This document shows, piece by piece, positions 35,723-45,385 of a DNA stretch of 64,000 nt. The translations under genes were made by a program, and so were the position numbers. The notes below the pieces were generated by a model, which had not been told where the DNA came from, ran no database searches, and saw nothing but the letters and a program-made list of their open reading frames with translations. This stretch comes from Saccharothrix deserti (lineage in GTDB: Bacteria > Actinomycetota > Actinomycetes > Mycobacteriales > Pseudonocardiaceae), in contig NZ_VKAB01000022.1 in assembly GCF_009769385.1 (NCBI RefSeq), forward strand, positions 62,001 to 126,000, in the 5' to 3' direction. The stretch's first letter is position 1. Each line of letters begins with the position of its first letter.

Positions 35723-38668
35723 ATGTCGTCCTTCTCCAGAAACGTCTTGCGGCACCTGGATCTTCTGGCCCTCCGGTTCGAGTTCGCCAACCTGATCCTG
35801 ATGCACGACGGGCCGTTCGCGGGACAGCTGATGCGTGAGCAGGCCGGGCAGGACGCGTTCATCGTCGTGCATTTCCCGCCCCAGCACGTCGCCGAGACCG
35901 TGCTCCCGGCGGCTGGGTCCTTCGACGTTCCCCTACCCGGGCGCGTCGCCGGTCCCAGCCGCCTGGGCTTCCGGCTGCGTCCGGGCGTCGAGCGGATCCC
36001 GTTCACGCTGCAGGCCCTGCTCGACTGGGCGTCCCTGGACTCCAACCTGGTGCCGGTCGCCCGGCCACCCCGGGGCACCGTCTTCGACGACCCCGTCCAG
36101 GCGCCGCCCCTGCAGGCCCCACAGCCGACCGAGACCGCCCTTGAGCTTCCCTACCGACTGATCCTCTCGCCGCATCCGGGCGGGGGCTGGGCGCACTCGA
36201 TCGAGCCGGTCACCCGCCAGGGGCGCACCGAGCTGTGGCACACCCGCCTGGGCGTGAGGGCGGATGGCACTGGCGTCGTCGACGAACACCAGGCCGAGGG
36301 CCGCTATGTGCGGGCGGTGTTCTCCCCCGACCCGGGCGGCCCTCCACCCGGCATCTCCACCACGTCGCCACAGCCTGAGGATCGCAACGCCATCGTCCAC
36401 CTGTCGGCCGATTTCACGCTCCGCACGGACCGCGGTGCCTACCGGCCCGAGCCCCTCGAGATCGACCGGCTGATGCTCTCCTCCCGCGGGGGCTGGCTCC
36501 GGGCACGGGGCGAGTGGGACCCGCCCAACCCCTTCACCCTGAGCCAGTGGCACCACGTGGCCACCCAGGGCCGGGATCACTTCGTGCGGACTGCTCATGA
36601 GGGCTTCTTGTTCCCGTTCGGCCACCGCGCTGCCCACATCGAGATCACCGAACGCGTGATCGAGACAAGCACCACAACGCCCCCAAGAGTGGCTGCCGTG
36701 CTCCGCAAGCGCCATTTCGTCGTGGTGCGTGAGCCGGTGAAGACCTACACGGCTGCGGGGTTCGCCCACCAGGGACGGGAGATGCCCTTCGCGCGGAGTC
36801 TGGGCATCATGACCCTGTCCACGCCTGCCGCGCTGGGGGAGATCCCCGGTATCGGGGGTCCGGGGGCGTTCTGGGTCATGAAGGACCCTCCGTCATCCGG
36901 GCCGGTCCCGTTCCACCTGGTCGGCACAGACCTGACCGGGGAAAACACCGACTTCCACGCCGCCTTGATCTTCGTGCGCCGCAACCTGCTCACCGAGCCC
37001 GATCCGGGGGTGCGTGAATCCTTCCTGACCGCTATCAGGAACGCCTACCGAGAGGCCGCCGACGGCCCATCGGGCCCGCGGCGGCGCATCCCGGTCGGAG
37101 GCGCCCGCGTGACCTTCGCTCCACCGGCCGACCCGGCCGCACCCGGGGAGACCACCCTGATCACCGAGGCGCTCGCCTTCGACGTGCACATCGCCGGCGG
37201 CGCGCCGGTCCTCGACGGCCAACTGCCGTTCCTGCCCTCCCTCAGCGCGGCAGAAGTCCGCCTCCCGGCGGTCGAGCAGCTCGTCGGCAGCGCCAAGCCG
37301 GTGGAGATCGCCCTGTCCAAGGCGTTCCTGAACGCCGGAATCGATGTCGCCGGCAACCCCGCGCAGCTGTTCGCCGAGGTCACCGCCGCGGTGGGCAACG
37401 CGCTCAAGGTGGACCTGCCCGCCGAGCGGGGTGGTGCGTTGGCCAAGCCGAACATGGCCGTGCGGGCCCTGTCCCGGAGCTTGGGCCCGCTGGGCGGCAC
37501 ACTTGACCAGCTCGCCGCGGGGAAGTTCACACCCGAGGACTTCTTCGCCGACGGCGCCAAGTTGTTGGGCGCCGTCTCCTTGAAAGACCTGGTGTCCGAG
37601 GCCTCGGACTTCGTCTCGGCGCGGTCGCAGTTCCCGCAGATGGTCAGCCGCACGATGCCCACGGCGGTGGTCGCCACGCTGGACTGGGAACCCAAGGTAA
37701 AGGACAGCGTAGGGCCCCTGAAGGCGCGCCCTCCGGGCATCTCCTTCGCGCTGCACGCCCGGATGGAACGGCCGCTGGACGACAGCCCGACCCGCTCGTC
37801 GGTCACGACGACATTGAAAAATTTCACCTTCGCCTTCCTGGGCGTGCTCGAGGTCCACTTCAACACCCTGACCTTCCGGTCGGAAAACGGCGGCAAGCCC
37901 GACGTCAGCGCGGAACTGGCGCCCGAGGGCGTGGTTTTCCAGCCGCCGCTGTCCTTCCTCAACTCCCTGCGCCGCTTCATCCCCGCCGGCGGCTTCAGCA
38001 AGGGACCGGTCTTCGACGTGAGTCCCTCGGGGGTGAAGGTCGGGTACTCGCTGGCCCTTCCGCCCGTGGCGGTCGGGGTGTTCGCGCTGCAGAACGTGAA
38101 GCTGGGCGCCAGCTTGAACCTGCCCTTCACCGACGGCAAGGCCAGTCTGCGTTTCAACTTCGCCGAGCGCCACGACGAGTTCCTGCTCACCGTCCAGGGC
38201 CTGGGCGGGGGCGGCTTCTTCGTCATGGCACTGGGGCTGGACGGCATCGAGATGATCGAGGCCGCCCTGGAGTTCGGAGCGGCCGTGGCGATGAACTTCG
38301 GGGTGGCCAGCGGCGGCGTCTCGATCATGGCGGGCGTCTACTTCCGCTACGAGGTGCTCGACGCCGCGGCCGTCCCGGTCAAGGCCATGACCAGGCTGTC
38401 GGGGTATCTGCGGCTCAACGGCGAGGTCGAGGTCCTGGGCCTGGTCAGCGTGTCGATCGAGTTGTCCATGACCCTCACCTACGAGGACCAGCCGGAGCAG
38501 CGGATCGAGGGCGTGGCGACCCTCGTCATCAAGATCGATCTGACCCTTTTCAGCGAGTCGGTGGAGCTGACCGTGCGGCGGAGCTTCGCCAAGGGGCAGG
38601 GCGATCCCACCTTCGGCGACGTCGTGAGTGAAGCGGACTGGGCAGCCTACGCCGACGCCTTCGCATGA
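35723..38668 (+). CDS. Large beta-rich protein of unknown function (981 aa)
   Basis: I cannot assign a function. The N-terminal ~110 residues (RHLDLLALRFEFANL, then FIVVHFPPQHVAE) look like a separate domain. A middle region contains many Arg/Pro-rich beta strands. The C-terminal third has regular amphipathic strands with VGVFALQNVKLGASLNLPF, GGGGFFVMALGLDGIEM and ASGGVSIMAGVYFRYEV, suggesting a barrel or large beta-sandwich. There is no signal peptide, membrane helix or known catalytic motif. The stop is 10 bp from the next gene (GAGAGGTGAACC-ATG), so the two are co-translated. From memory, similar unnamed pairs occur in other soil bacteria; that needs a search. Confidence 0.85.
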   Translation: MSSFSRNVLRHLDLLALRFEFANLILMHDGPFAGQLMREQAGQDAFIVVHFPPQHVAETVLPAAGSFDVPLPGRVAGPSRLGFRLRPGVERIPFTLQALLDWASLDSNLVPVARPPRGTVFDDPVQAPPLQAPQPTETALELPYRLILSPHPGGGWAHSIEPVTRQGRTELWHTRLGVRADGTGVVDEHQAEGRYVRAVFSPDPGGPPPGISTTSPQPEDRNAIVHLSADFTLRTDRGAYRPEPLEIDRLMLSSRGGWLRARGEWDPPNPFTLSQWHHVATQGRDHFVRTAHEGFLFPFGHRAAHIEITERVIETSTTTPPRVAAVLRKRHFVVVREPVKTYTAAGFAHQGREMPFARSLGIMTLSTPAALGEIPGIGGPGAFWVMKDPPSSGPVPFHLVGTDLTGENTDFHAALIFVRRNLLTEPDPGVRESFLTAIRNAYREAADGPSGPRRRIPVGGARVTFAPPADPAAPGETTLITEALAFDVHIAGGAPVLDGQLPFLPSLSAAEVRLPAVEQLVGSAKPVEIALSKAFLNAGIDVAGNPAQLFAEVTAAVGNALKVDLPAERGGALAKPNMAVRALSRSLGPLGGTLDQLAAGKFTPEDFFADGAKLLGAVSLKDLVSEASDFVSARSQFPQMVSRTMPTAVVATLDWEPKVKDSVGPLKARPPGISFALHARMERPLDDSPTRSSVTTTLKNFTFAFLGVLEVHFNTLTFRSENGGKPDVSAELAPEGVVFQPPLSFLNSLRRFIPAGGFSKGPVFDVSPSGVKVGYSLALPPVAVGVFALQNVKLGASLNLPFTDGKASLRFNFAERHDEFLLTVQGLGGGGFFVMALGLDGIEMIEAALEFGAAVAMNFGVASGGVSIMAGVYFRYEVLDAAAVPVKAMTRLSGYLRLNGEVEVLGLVSVSIELSMTLTYEDQPEQRIEGVATLVIKIDLTLFSESVELTVRRSFAKGQGDPTFGDVVSEADWAAYADAFA

Positions 38669-38678
38669 GAGGTGAACC

Positions 38679-41600
38679 ATGCCCGAGCGGCTGATGTGGA
38701 CCGCACTGCCCAACGGCGTCGCCGGCGCCGACCGGCGTCTTCGCCTGTCGGTGCTGGTCTCCCCCCGGTTGACCACCGCCGACGGGGCCGACGGTGTTCT
38801 GAGCCAGTTTCCCGATCTGCGCCACTGGACGTCCACGATGGCCGCGACCAGCTTCGCCGTGGAACTCGACGGCGTGATCGTGGCCGACCGGCTGCGGCCC
38901 CGCAACACGCTCGAGCCCGCGCTGTGGGATGCCCTCTTCACCGATCAGACCGCGGTGCGCTCCCACGTGTTCACCGACTATTCCGGGCATCAGCTGATCT
39001 CCTACCCGGTCCGGCGGCTGCGGGATCGGATCCAAGAGCTCTACGCCGGCGTCGCCTTCCAATCGCCGCTCGGGCTGCCCGCGATCGAAGAGACAGATCC
39101 GGTGGGCGGCCTGCGCTTCACGCTGGCCGCTCTGGGCTTCCTGCCCGAACGCCCGCCCCCGACACCTCCACCTGCACCCCCGACACCTCCGCCCCCGCCA
39201 TCCGGGCCGGCCGCAGCACCGGCCCTGTCCGTTGAATCGGCAGCCGAGAACGTCGCGGCCTTCCGGCGTTTCTACGACCGCCCGGCCCGGCCCAACGCCC
39301 CGCTGCCGCAAACGCCCGAGGAGCTTGCCCGGCTGCTGGACTTCCACCAGGCCCTGGCATGCCTGAGCGACTACCCCGTGCTGCTGCGCCGGCTGGGACT
39401 GGTCTTCGACCTCGAGATCCCCGCCACCCTCCCCGCCACCGCACCCCGCGAGCTGCGGGTGCGACCCCGCTGGACACCCGTCGATCCCGCCAGCCCCACC
39501 CCCGACATCTGCCCGGCCACCAAGGCGATCTGGGACGGGAGCACCTTCGCCGCCGTCCCCTCCCGTCCGGGCATCCAACAAGGACTCCTCGTCCTGGGCG
39601 AGGAGTCCTTCGACCTGGTCGACGTCGACGTCGACGGCACAGTCCACAAGCTCGTGAACCTGGCGTTGAACCTGGAGGCGATCTCCTCGCGCGACGCCGC
39701 CGACCGCCCGCGCACGGCGGCCCTGCCCGCCTTGCACACTGCCGGGCTCTCGCTGGTCCGTGACGCCCGGGCCGGTGCGCTCACCGACCACCTGGCCCGG
39801 ATGAGCGCCCACAACAAGGTGCTGGAGGGGCCCACCCCGGAGAACGTCGTCTTCGACGCCGAGCAGCTCGTACGCGGCTATCGGATCGACATCTGGGACT
39901 CGCGCTCGCAGGCCTGGCACACGCTGTGCCGACGAATCGGCACCTACCGCTTCGAGCACACCGGCCTGGAACGCCGGCTCGAGGACGAGGGGTTCGTGCA
40001 GCTCGCAGCGGCGGGAGTGCCCGCCCAGCCAGGCCAACCACCTGCCGCGCCCGAGCTGTACCTGCACGAGTCCCTGCTGCGCTGGACCGGGTGGAGCCTG
40101 GTGGCCCCACGGCCCGGCAAAGCCATCTCCGCCGACAGCGACCCCGCCGCGGCGCCGGAGCGGCCGGACAACGCCGCGGTCACCTCGCTGGGGCTGCAGA
40201 CCACATTCGCGGCGGCTGTCGGCTCCCTGCCCAGGCTGCGGTACGGGGTGGGCTACCGGCTGCGGGCCCGCGTGGTCGACCTGGCCGGCAACAGCCGTTC
40301 CCTGGCCGAGGCCGGCGACCTCCCAGCCCTGCCCGCCACGGCGCCGGGGCGTGTGTACTTGCGCTACGAGGCGGTGCCCTCACCCATCGTCGTGCTGCGC
40401 CAGGGCCTGTCCGGCGAGACGGACCCCGGCGAGTCGCTCGACCGTATCGTCATCCGCAGTGTCAACGTGGGCGAGGATCACGACGACGTCCCCAGCACCG
40501 ATGCGGCCGAGCGCCACATCGCCCCGCCTCGGACCACCCCGGCGCTGGCCGAGGCCCACGGGGCGTTCGACGACCCCACCGGGCGGGTGAAGGGCGATGC
40601 GGCGACGTACCGGATGATCCAAGCGCGCGACGCCGCCCAGCTCAACCAGGACGGCGACGTGCCCATCATGCCCGACGAGCAGATGGTGGTGGCGTACCTG
40701 CCGGACGTGCTGGCGCGAGGGGCGGCCCTACGCGATCTGCCCGGCGCACCGAGAGGAACGATCGGGACACCCGACGTCGCAGGCCGGCTCACCTACCGAC
40801 AGGCGGATGTCCAGCCCGACCTTTCCGGATTGATCACCCGACTCGGCTTCGAGCCCACCTCGGTCACCCAGATCGACTTCGGGCCCGCCTCGGACTGGCC
40901 GGCCATGCAACCGTTCCGCCTGGTGCTGCGGGAAGGGACAGGGCCTCCGGCCTGGGACGCGCAGCAGCGCGTCCTCACCGTCGCGATGCCCAAGGGCGAG
41001 GTGGCACAGGTCGCGCTCAGCTGCTACTGCCACCGGACCGATCTTGAGCTTCTCGGCGTCTGGGACTGGATCCGCAAACTCGTCGACGCTCAGTCCGTCC
41101 GCCTCGAAAGGCCGTTGGACCTGGCGTTGTTGAGCGAAGATGTCGTCCTCCTGACCCAGCGTGCCCTGGAAGGAGGGCACTGGGCCCTCACGCCCGCCCG
41201 CACATTGGTGCTCGTGCACGCGGTGCAACAGCCGCTGGGCCGACCGATCATCGACGAGCTGGTCGCACAGCGTGACTTCGGGGCGACCAGCGCCCGCCTC
41301 ACGGGCACCATCCGAGTGCACCCCTCGAGTACGGGCAAGGTTGATCTGGTGGGCCGCTGGAACGAAGTACCGGGCGTCGGGCCGGAGCCGCCCCGCCCGG
41401 CCGAGGATGCCGCCGCCGAGCTGCGCCTGCACCACCGCAGGGGATCGAACCTGCTCCTGTTCGCTGATCGCCCCGTCGCCGACTACGACCCCGGCACGGG
41501 CACGGTCCGGATGGACGGTCAGCACCATCCCCGGCACGAGTTCGGGGACACCAGGCACCGCGTGGCGCGTTACCGCGCCGTGGCGGCGAGCCGCTTCTCT

Positions 41601-43181
41601 GAGTACTTCCTGCGCCAGGTTCACGTCGAACTCGGCGGGACCAGGCCTGAAATCTTGAACGCAGAGGGCATCGCCCCGCACTCGGAGACAGCGCGGAGCA
41701 CCGACGGCGCCACGACGTTCACCCGCGTTGAGGACGGCGCCGGCGATTATGAAGTGGACTACCGCAGCGGCACGATCGCCCGCTCCGCCGGTAGCCGCAT
41801 CGGCGATGGGCAGAGCGTGCGCGTCGAGTTCCTGCCGCCGGTGAGCCGGGACAGCGACGAAGTCGTCGTCCACGTCCCCAGCTCGGCCCGCCCGGCCGCG
41901 CCTCGGGTGCTGTACGTGGTGCCCGCCTTCGAGTGGCACCGCCAGACCAGCACGAACCTTCTGGCCAGCCGCCGCCGTGGGGGCTGGCTTCGGGTCTACC
42001 TGGAGGGGCCGTGGTTCTCCTCGGGTGAGGGCGAGCAGCTCGGCGTGGTCGTCTCCCGTGGGGTGAGTGAGCCGCAAGGGCAGCTGGCCCGCTACGTCAC
42101 GCGGATGGGATCCGACGTCCTCCGCCCCCCTGCGGCTACCAGTTCGCTTTCGCACTTCTCGCAGGGGAAGCGGGACTTCGGCCCGGGTCTTTTCGGGCTG
42201 ACCCTGGAGGAGCTGGAGCCCACGCACGACAACCGCGTGAACGTGTTCGGGTACGACGTCGCCTTCGACGCCGAGCGGGCGCTGTGGTATTGCGACATAC
42301 AAACCTCAAGCGGCGCGTTCGAGCCCTTCATCCGTCTGGCCCTCGCTCGCTACCAGCCGCACTCGGTCGTCGAGTTCGACCCGGACCAGCCGGAGAAGCT
42401 GCGGGACGTCAAACTCTCCCGGGTGGTGCTCGCCGACGTCGTCCAGCTCCACGCGAACCGGTCGGTGCTGGTGACCTACGACCCCTACCGTCCGGCGCGG
42501 CTTCGGGTGGTGGTCTCTGGCGCAAGCTACGGACGGACCTTCCAGAGCGAAGGCCCCAGCCGGATCGAGGTGTCCGTCCAAGAACGCGAGCCCGGGCTGG
42601 AAGGGGACCTGGCGTGGGTGCGGGCCGCGGATGTGGTCGTCGAACCCGACCCGGCCACCCCGACGCAGCCGGCCACCGTGCTGTGGCGCGGCGAGGTCGT
42701 CCTTCCCCTGGACCGGGCCATCGCCGACTTCCGCGTCGTGGTCGAAGAGTTCGACACGCTGCCGGCCGACGATTCGAACCAACCTGCTCCGCTGCTCTAC
42801 GCCGACGTCCTGGAACTGGCAGCGCTCGGCGCGGCCAAACCGGACTCGCACACCACGCTCGTCTCGTCGCCGAACCCGTCGGACTTCGGCCAGGCGGTGG
42901 CGATCACCGCGACGGTCAGCGGTGCCGGCGCCGCGACACCGACGGGCCAGGTGACCTTCACCGCTGGCAGCCGACAGCTGGGACGGGTGTCGCTGGCCGG
43001 TGGCGTGGCGGTGCTGAACGTGGCGGACCTTCCGGTCGGCTCTCATCGCCTCACCTGTTCCTACAGCGGGGATGCCTCCTTCGGCCCCAGCCGCGGCGCC
43101 GTCGCCCACGTTGTCGAGCGCGCCGCAACCAGGATCGACATCACGCCCCGCCTGGAGATCCACGGCAAGACCCCCTTCTGA
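38679..43181 (+). CDS. Very large beta-rich protein with C-terminal Ig-like domain (1500 aa)
   Basis: Function unknown. The N-terminus (MWTALPNGVAGADRRLRLSV, LVSPRL) leads into a ~110-residue domain ending LYAGVAFQSP. A Pro-rich linker follows at residues 148-175 (RPPPTPPPAPPTPPPPP), then over 1000 residues of mixed beta structure. The last ~90 residues are an Ig-like repeat of the Big_3 type (SSPNPSDFGQAVAITATVSG, PTGQVTFTAGSRQLG, SYSGDASFGPS). No signal peptide, sortase motif or membrane helix is present, although Ig-like repeats of this kind are usually extracellular. It begins 10 bp after the previous gene and is followed 13 bp later by the next one, which ends in a related Ig-like unit. 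Confidence 0.85.
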   Translation: MPERLMWTALPNGVAGADRRLRLSVLVSPRLTTADGADGVLSQFPDLRHWTSTMAATSFAVELDGVIVADRLRPRNTLEPALWDALFTDQTAVRSHVFTDYSGHQLISYPVRRLRDRIQELYAGVAFQSPLGLPAIEETDPVGGLRFTLAALGFLPERPPPTPPPAPPTPPPPPSGPAAAPALSVESAAENVAAFRRFYDRPARPNAPLPQTPEELARLLDFHQALACLSDYPVLLRRLGLVFDLEIPATLPATAPRELRVRPRWTPVDPASPTPDICPATKAIWDGSTFAAVPSRPGIQQGLLVLGEESFDLVDVDVDGTVHKLVNLALNLEAISSRDAADRPRTAALPALHTAGLSLVRDARAGALTDHLARMSAHNKVLEGPTPENVVFDAEQLVRGYRIDIWDSRSQAWHTLCRRIGTYRFEHTGLERRLEDEGFVQLAAAGVPAQPGQPPAAPELYLHESLLRWTGWSLVAPRPGKAISADSDPAAAPERPDNAAVTSLGLQTTFAAAVGSLPRLRYGVGYRLRARVVDLAGNSRSLAEAGDLPALPATAPGRVYLRYEAVPSPIVVLRQGLSGETDPGESLDRIVIRSVNVGEDHDDVPSTDAAERHIAPPRTTPALAEAHGAFDDPTGRVKGDAATYRMIQARDAAQLNQDGDVPIMPDEQMVVAYLPDVLARGAALRDLPGAPRGTIGTPDVAGRLTYRQADVQPDLSGLITRLGFEPTSVTQIDFGPASDWPAMQPFRLVLREGTGPPAWDAQQRVLTVAMPKGEVAQVALSCYCHRTDLELLGVWDWIRKLVDAQSVRLERPLDLALLSEDVVLLTQRALEGGHWALTPARTLVLVHAVQQPLGRPIIDELVAQRDFGATSARLTGTIRVHPSSTGKVDLVGRWNEVPGVGPEPPRPAEDAAAELRLHHRRGSNLLLFADRPVADYDPGTGTVRMDGQHHPRHEFGDTRHRVARYRAVAASRFSEYFLRQVHVELGGTRPEILNAEGIAPHSETARSTDGATTFTRVEDGAGDYEVDYRSGTIARSAGSRIGDGQSVRVEFLPPVSRDSDEVVVHVPSSARPAAPRVLYVVPAFEWHRQTSTNLLASRRRGGWLRVYLEGPWFSSGEGEQLGVVVSRGVSEPQGQLARYVTRMGSDVLRPPAATSSLSHFSQGKRDFGPGLFGLTLEELEPTHDNRVNVFGYDVAFDAERALWYCDIQTSSGAFEPFIRLALARYQPHSVVEFDPDQPEKLRDVKLSRVVLADVVQLHANRSVLVTYDPYRPARLRVVVSGASYGRTFQSEGPSRIEVSVQEREPGLEGDLAWVRAADVVVEPDPATPTQPATVLWRGEVVLPLDRAIADFRVVVEEFDTLPADDSNQPAPLLYADVLELAALGAAKPDSHTTLVSSPNPSDFGQAVAITATVSGAGAATPTGQVTFTAGSRQLGRVSLAGGVAVLNVADLPVGSHRLTCSYSGDASFGPSRGAVAHVVERAATRIDITPRLEIHGKTPF

Positions 43182-43194
43182 CCAGGAGGAGCCG

Positions 43195-45063
43195 ATGCCC
43201 GACATCCAGATCGTCACCTCGCAGCTGACCTCCCCCCTGGTCGCGGTCCCGGAGGCTGCCACCGGGTTGATCGACGGTTCGACATCGCCTCCGCCCACGG
43301 TGTCGCTGCCTGCGCGGGCCGGGTACCACCTGCAGCTGAGCAGCGGGGCCTTGGCGGATTTCGAGTTCGAGGTCAAAGACGACGGCACCATCGACTTCGA
43401 CACAGCCTTCGACGGCTTCGTCCGCGGGCGGGGCGAGCGACGCCTGAGCGTGCGCGGACTGCCGGTGGAACTGGACGGCACCGAGCTGGCCCACGGCCTT
43501 CGCCTACATCTCACCAACGCGGGCCTACCCTCCTCCCGGCGCCACGACCTTTTCCTGCTGCCGTGCGCGCATTACGGGCTGGACGGCGGGTTGGGACAGC
43601 TCAGCTTCGGCCTGGCCCGCGACGGCTCGGTGCGGCTCGCGGAGGAGTTTTCCGGCTTTGCCACCGCGAGCGGCCACACGTTGACGATCAGGGGCCATCC
43701 GATCGTTGTCGATGGCCAGAAGCTGTCCCATGACCTGACCATGAGCGGAATGTCGTTCTACGGGCCCCGGGGGGAGGCAATCCTGCCGAGCTTCTCACGC
43801 CTGACGAGCCACGCGCTCAGGGTCCTACCGGGTGTCGGCTACGGGTTTCATCCGGGGCATCACGTCGTCGCCGATCTGCGGTATGAGGTCACCCGGGACG
43901 GGCAGGTGATCCTTGATCCGCCGTTGTCCGATTTTGCCACCGTTGACGGAACCACGCTGAGGCTGCGCGGGCACGAGATCGAAATCGACGGCACGGCGCT
44001 CTCACACGACCTGACCGCGAACGAGATGTGGTTCAGCACACCCCAAGGAGAGAGCACCCTGCTGTTCCTGTCACGCTCCACGACCCACCGACTACAAGTC
44101 CTGCCCACCGGCCCGATCGCCGCCGGAACGGTCGGATACGGGTTCCAGCCCGGCCCGGGCGTGACCGCCGACCTACGATTCGACGTCACCCGAGACGGAC
44201 GAGTGACCCTCGCGGACGAGTTCTCCGGTTTCGCCACCACCCAGGGCAACACCCTCCGACTGACCGGGCAGCAGATCATCATCGACGGCACGAGGCTGTC
44301 ACACGACCTGACCGCACTCGGACTGTGGTTCAGCACACCCCAAGGAGAGAGCACCCTGCTGTTCCTGTCACGCTCCACGACCCACCGACTGCAAGTCCTG
44401 CCCAGCGAGCTGGCGACCTCCCCCGGCGGCTACGGCTTCCGGATGGGCATCGACGCGGACATGCGCTATGACGTGAAGACCGACGGGAGCATCGACTTTC
44501 CTGACTCATGCAACGGGTTCCTGGCCGGCAGGGGGACGGACACCCTGGTGCTGCGCGGGTATCCGCTCGTGATTGACGGCGCTCATGCAGACAGCGATCT
44601 AGTGGGTATCTTCAACCTCGGCTTGGCGGCACAGACTTCCCGCGAGCTTTCCGCGGTGTTGCTTCCCGCGAAGGGTTACCTGCCCCGGACTGCCAACGGG
44701 GTCTTCACCACCGTCTTCAACCTCGAGCGGGACGGAACCATCAGCTTTGATCCCGCCGCCGCCGGCTCCTACGTGGTCAAGATGACTTCTTCGCCGAATC
44801 CTTCCAAGGTCGGGGAGGAGGTGACGCTCAGGGCATCGGTGCGCCCCGTCCCGCCCGGGCAAGGCACTCCGGAAGGGAACCTGACGTTCCGGGAGGGAGT
44901 CACCGTCCTGGGCAGCGCCGCGCTCGACCAGCACGGTCGGGCGACCTTGCACACCTCGGCTCTCCGGGCGGGCGATCATGAGATCGTCATCGATTACCCG
45001 GGGGACCCGCACTTCCAATCCAGCTCGGCTGCACTGCGCCACCGGGTGGACCAGGCCGGGTAG
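43195..45063 (+). CDS. Repeat-containing protein with C-terminal Ig-like domain (622 aa)
   Basis: Function unknown. Residues 40-520 are built from at least five ~90-100-residue units, each with GYGF.PG, a D(L/M)R(Y/F)(E/D)V strand, (R/K)DG, FATxxGxTLRLRG and DG..LSHDL, like blades or stacked hairpins. Units at 44027 and 44324 are nearly identical in DNA over 81 bp. The last ~95 residues form an Ig-like domain (SSPNPSKVGEEVTLRASVRP, YPGDPHFQSSS) matching the one that ends the previous gene. No signal peptide is seen. The ATG at 43195 has AGGAGGAG at the right distance; the frame upstream of it lies inside the preceding gene. Confidence 0.85.
   Translation: MPDIQIVTSQLTSPLVAVPEAATGLIDGSTSPPPTVSLPARAGYHLQLSSGALADFEFEVKDDGTIDFDTAFDGFVRGRGERRLSVRGLPVELDGTELAHGLRLHLTNAGLPSSRRHDLFLLPCAHYGLDGGLGQLSFGLARDGSVRLAEEFSGFATASGHTLTIRGHPIVVDGQKLSHDLTMSGMSFYGPRGEAILPSFSRLTSHALRVLPGVGYGFHPGHHVVADLRYEVTRDGQVILDPPLSDFATVDGTTLRLRGHEIEIDGTALSHDLTANEMWFSTPQGESTLLFLSRSTTHRLQVLPTGPIAAGTVGYGFQPGPGVTADLRFDVTRDGRVTLADEFSGFATTQGNTLRLTGQQIIIDGTRLSHDLTALGLWFSTPQGESTLLFLSRSTTHRLQVLPSELATSPGGYGFRMGIDADMRYDVKTDGSIDFPDSCNGFLAGRGTDTLVLRGYPLVIDGAHADSDLVGIFNLGLAAQTSRELSAVLLPAKGYLPRTANGVFTTVFNLERDGTISFDPAAAGSYVVKMTSSPNPSKVGEEVTLRASVRPVPPGQGTPEGNLTFREGVTVLGSAALDQHGRATLHTSALRAGDHEIVIDYPGDPHFQSSSAALRHRVDQAG
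44027..44404. repeat. Near-identical 81-bp DNA repeats inside the blade-like units, 297 bp apart
   Basis: 44027-44107 and 44324-44404 match at 80 of 81 positions (a single a/g difference by eye), encoding WFSTPQGESTLLFLSRSTTH RLQVLP in both. The offset of exactly 99 codons keeps the frame, pointing to recent duplication or gene conversion. Confidence 0.9.
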
Positions 45064-45385
45064 CCGATCCCCGGCCCAGCACAGCCCAACGGGCTGAACT
45101 GGGCCAAGCTGCCCACGCCGGCGCTGATGGCCGACGGCACTTCGGTGTGCTCACACAAGCGGCGGTGCAAAGCGGTAGTTGTCAATACAGCAGTCGCAAC
45201 GCCACACCGCACGATCATGCTCCCGTGATCCGCAGTGCACGATCACCGCAGCTCAACTGCCCAGCGCGGAGTTCTGGCACCCCACAGGATCGCGGACTTC
45301 TACAACACCACCAGAAGACACAACGCCAACGACGGGCTGGTGGCCGTCCCTCCCCGTCGCGGGACGGGGAGGGAGCTCGGCGGGA
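45064..45385. pseudogene. Gap with an IS3-type transposase remnant
   Basis: On the plus strand, 45286-45342 reads RIADFYNTTRRHNANDGL, the C-terminal FYN..RRH motif of IS3-family OrfB transposases. Nothing intact surrounds it. No good terminator hairpin for the preceding cassette was found. Confidence 0.45.

Noticed and set aside
34664..45063. Extracellular contractile injection system or Tc-toxin locus
   Set aside because: No sheath, tube, baseplate, AAA ATPase or RHS/TcA-like sequence is present; only the lack of signal peptides pointed that way.
45100..45240. Gene between the cassette and the IS3 relic
   Set aside because: Short frames on both strands without a domain, ribosome site or consistent codon bias.
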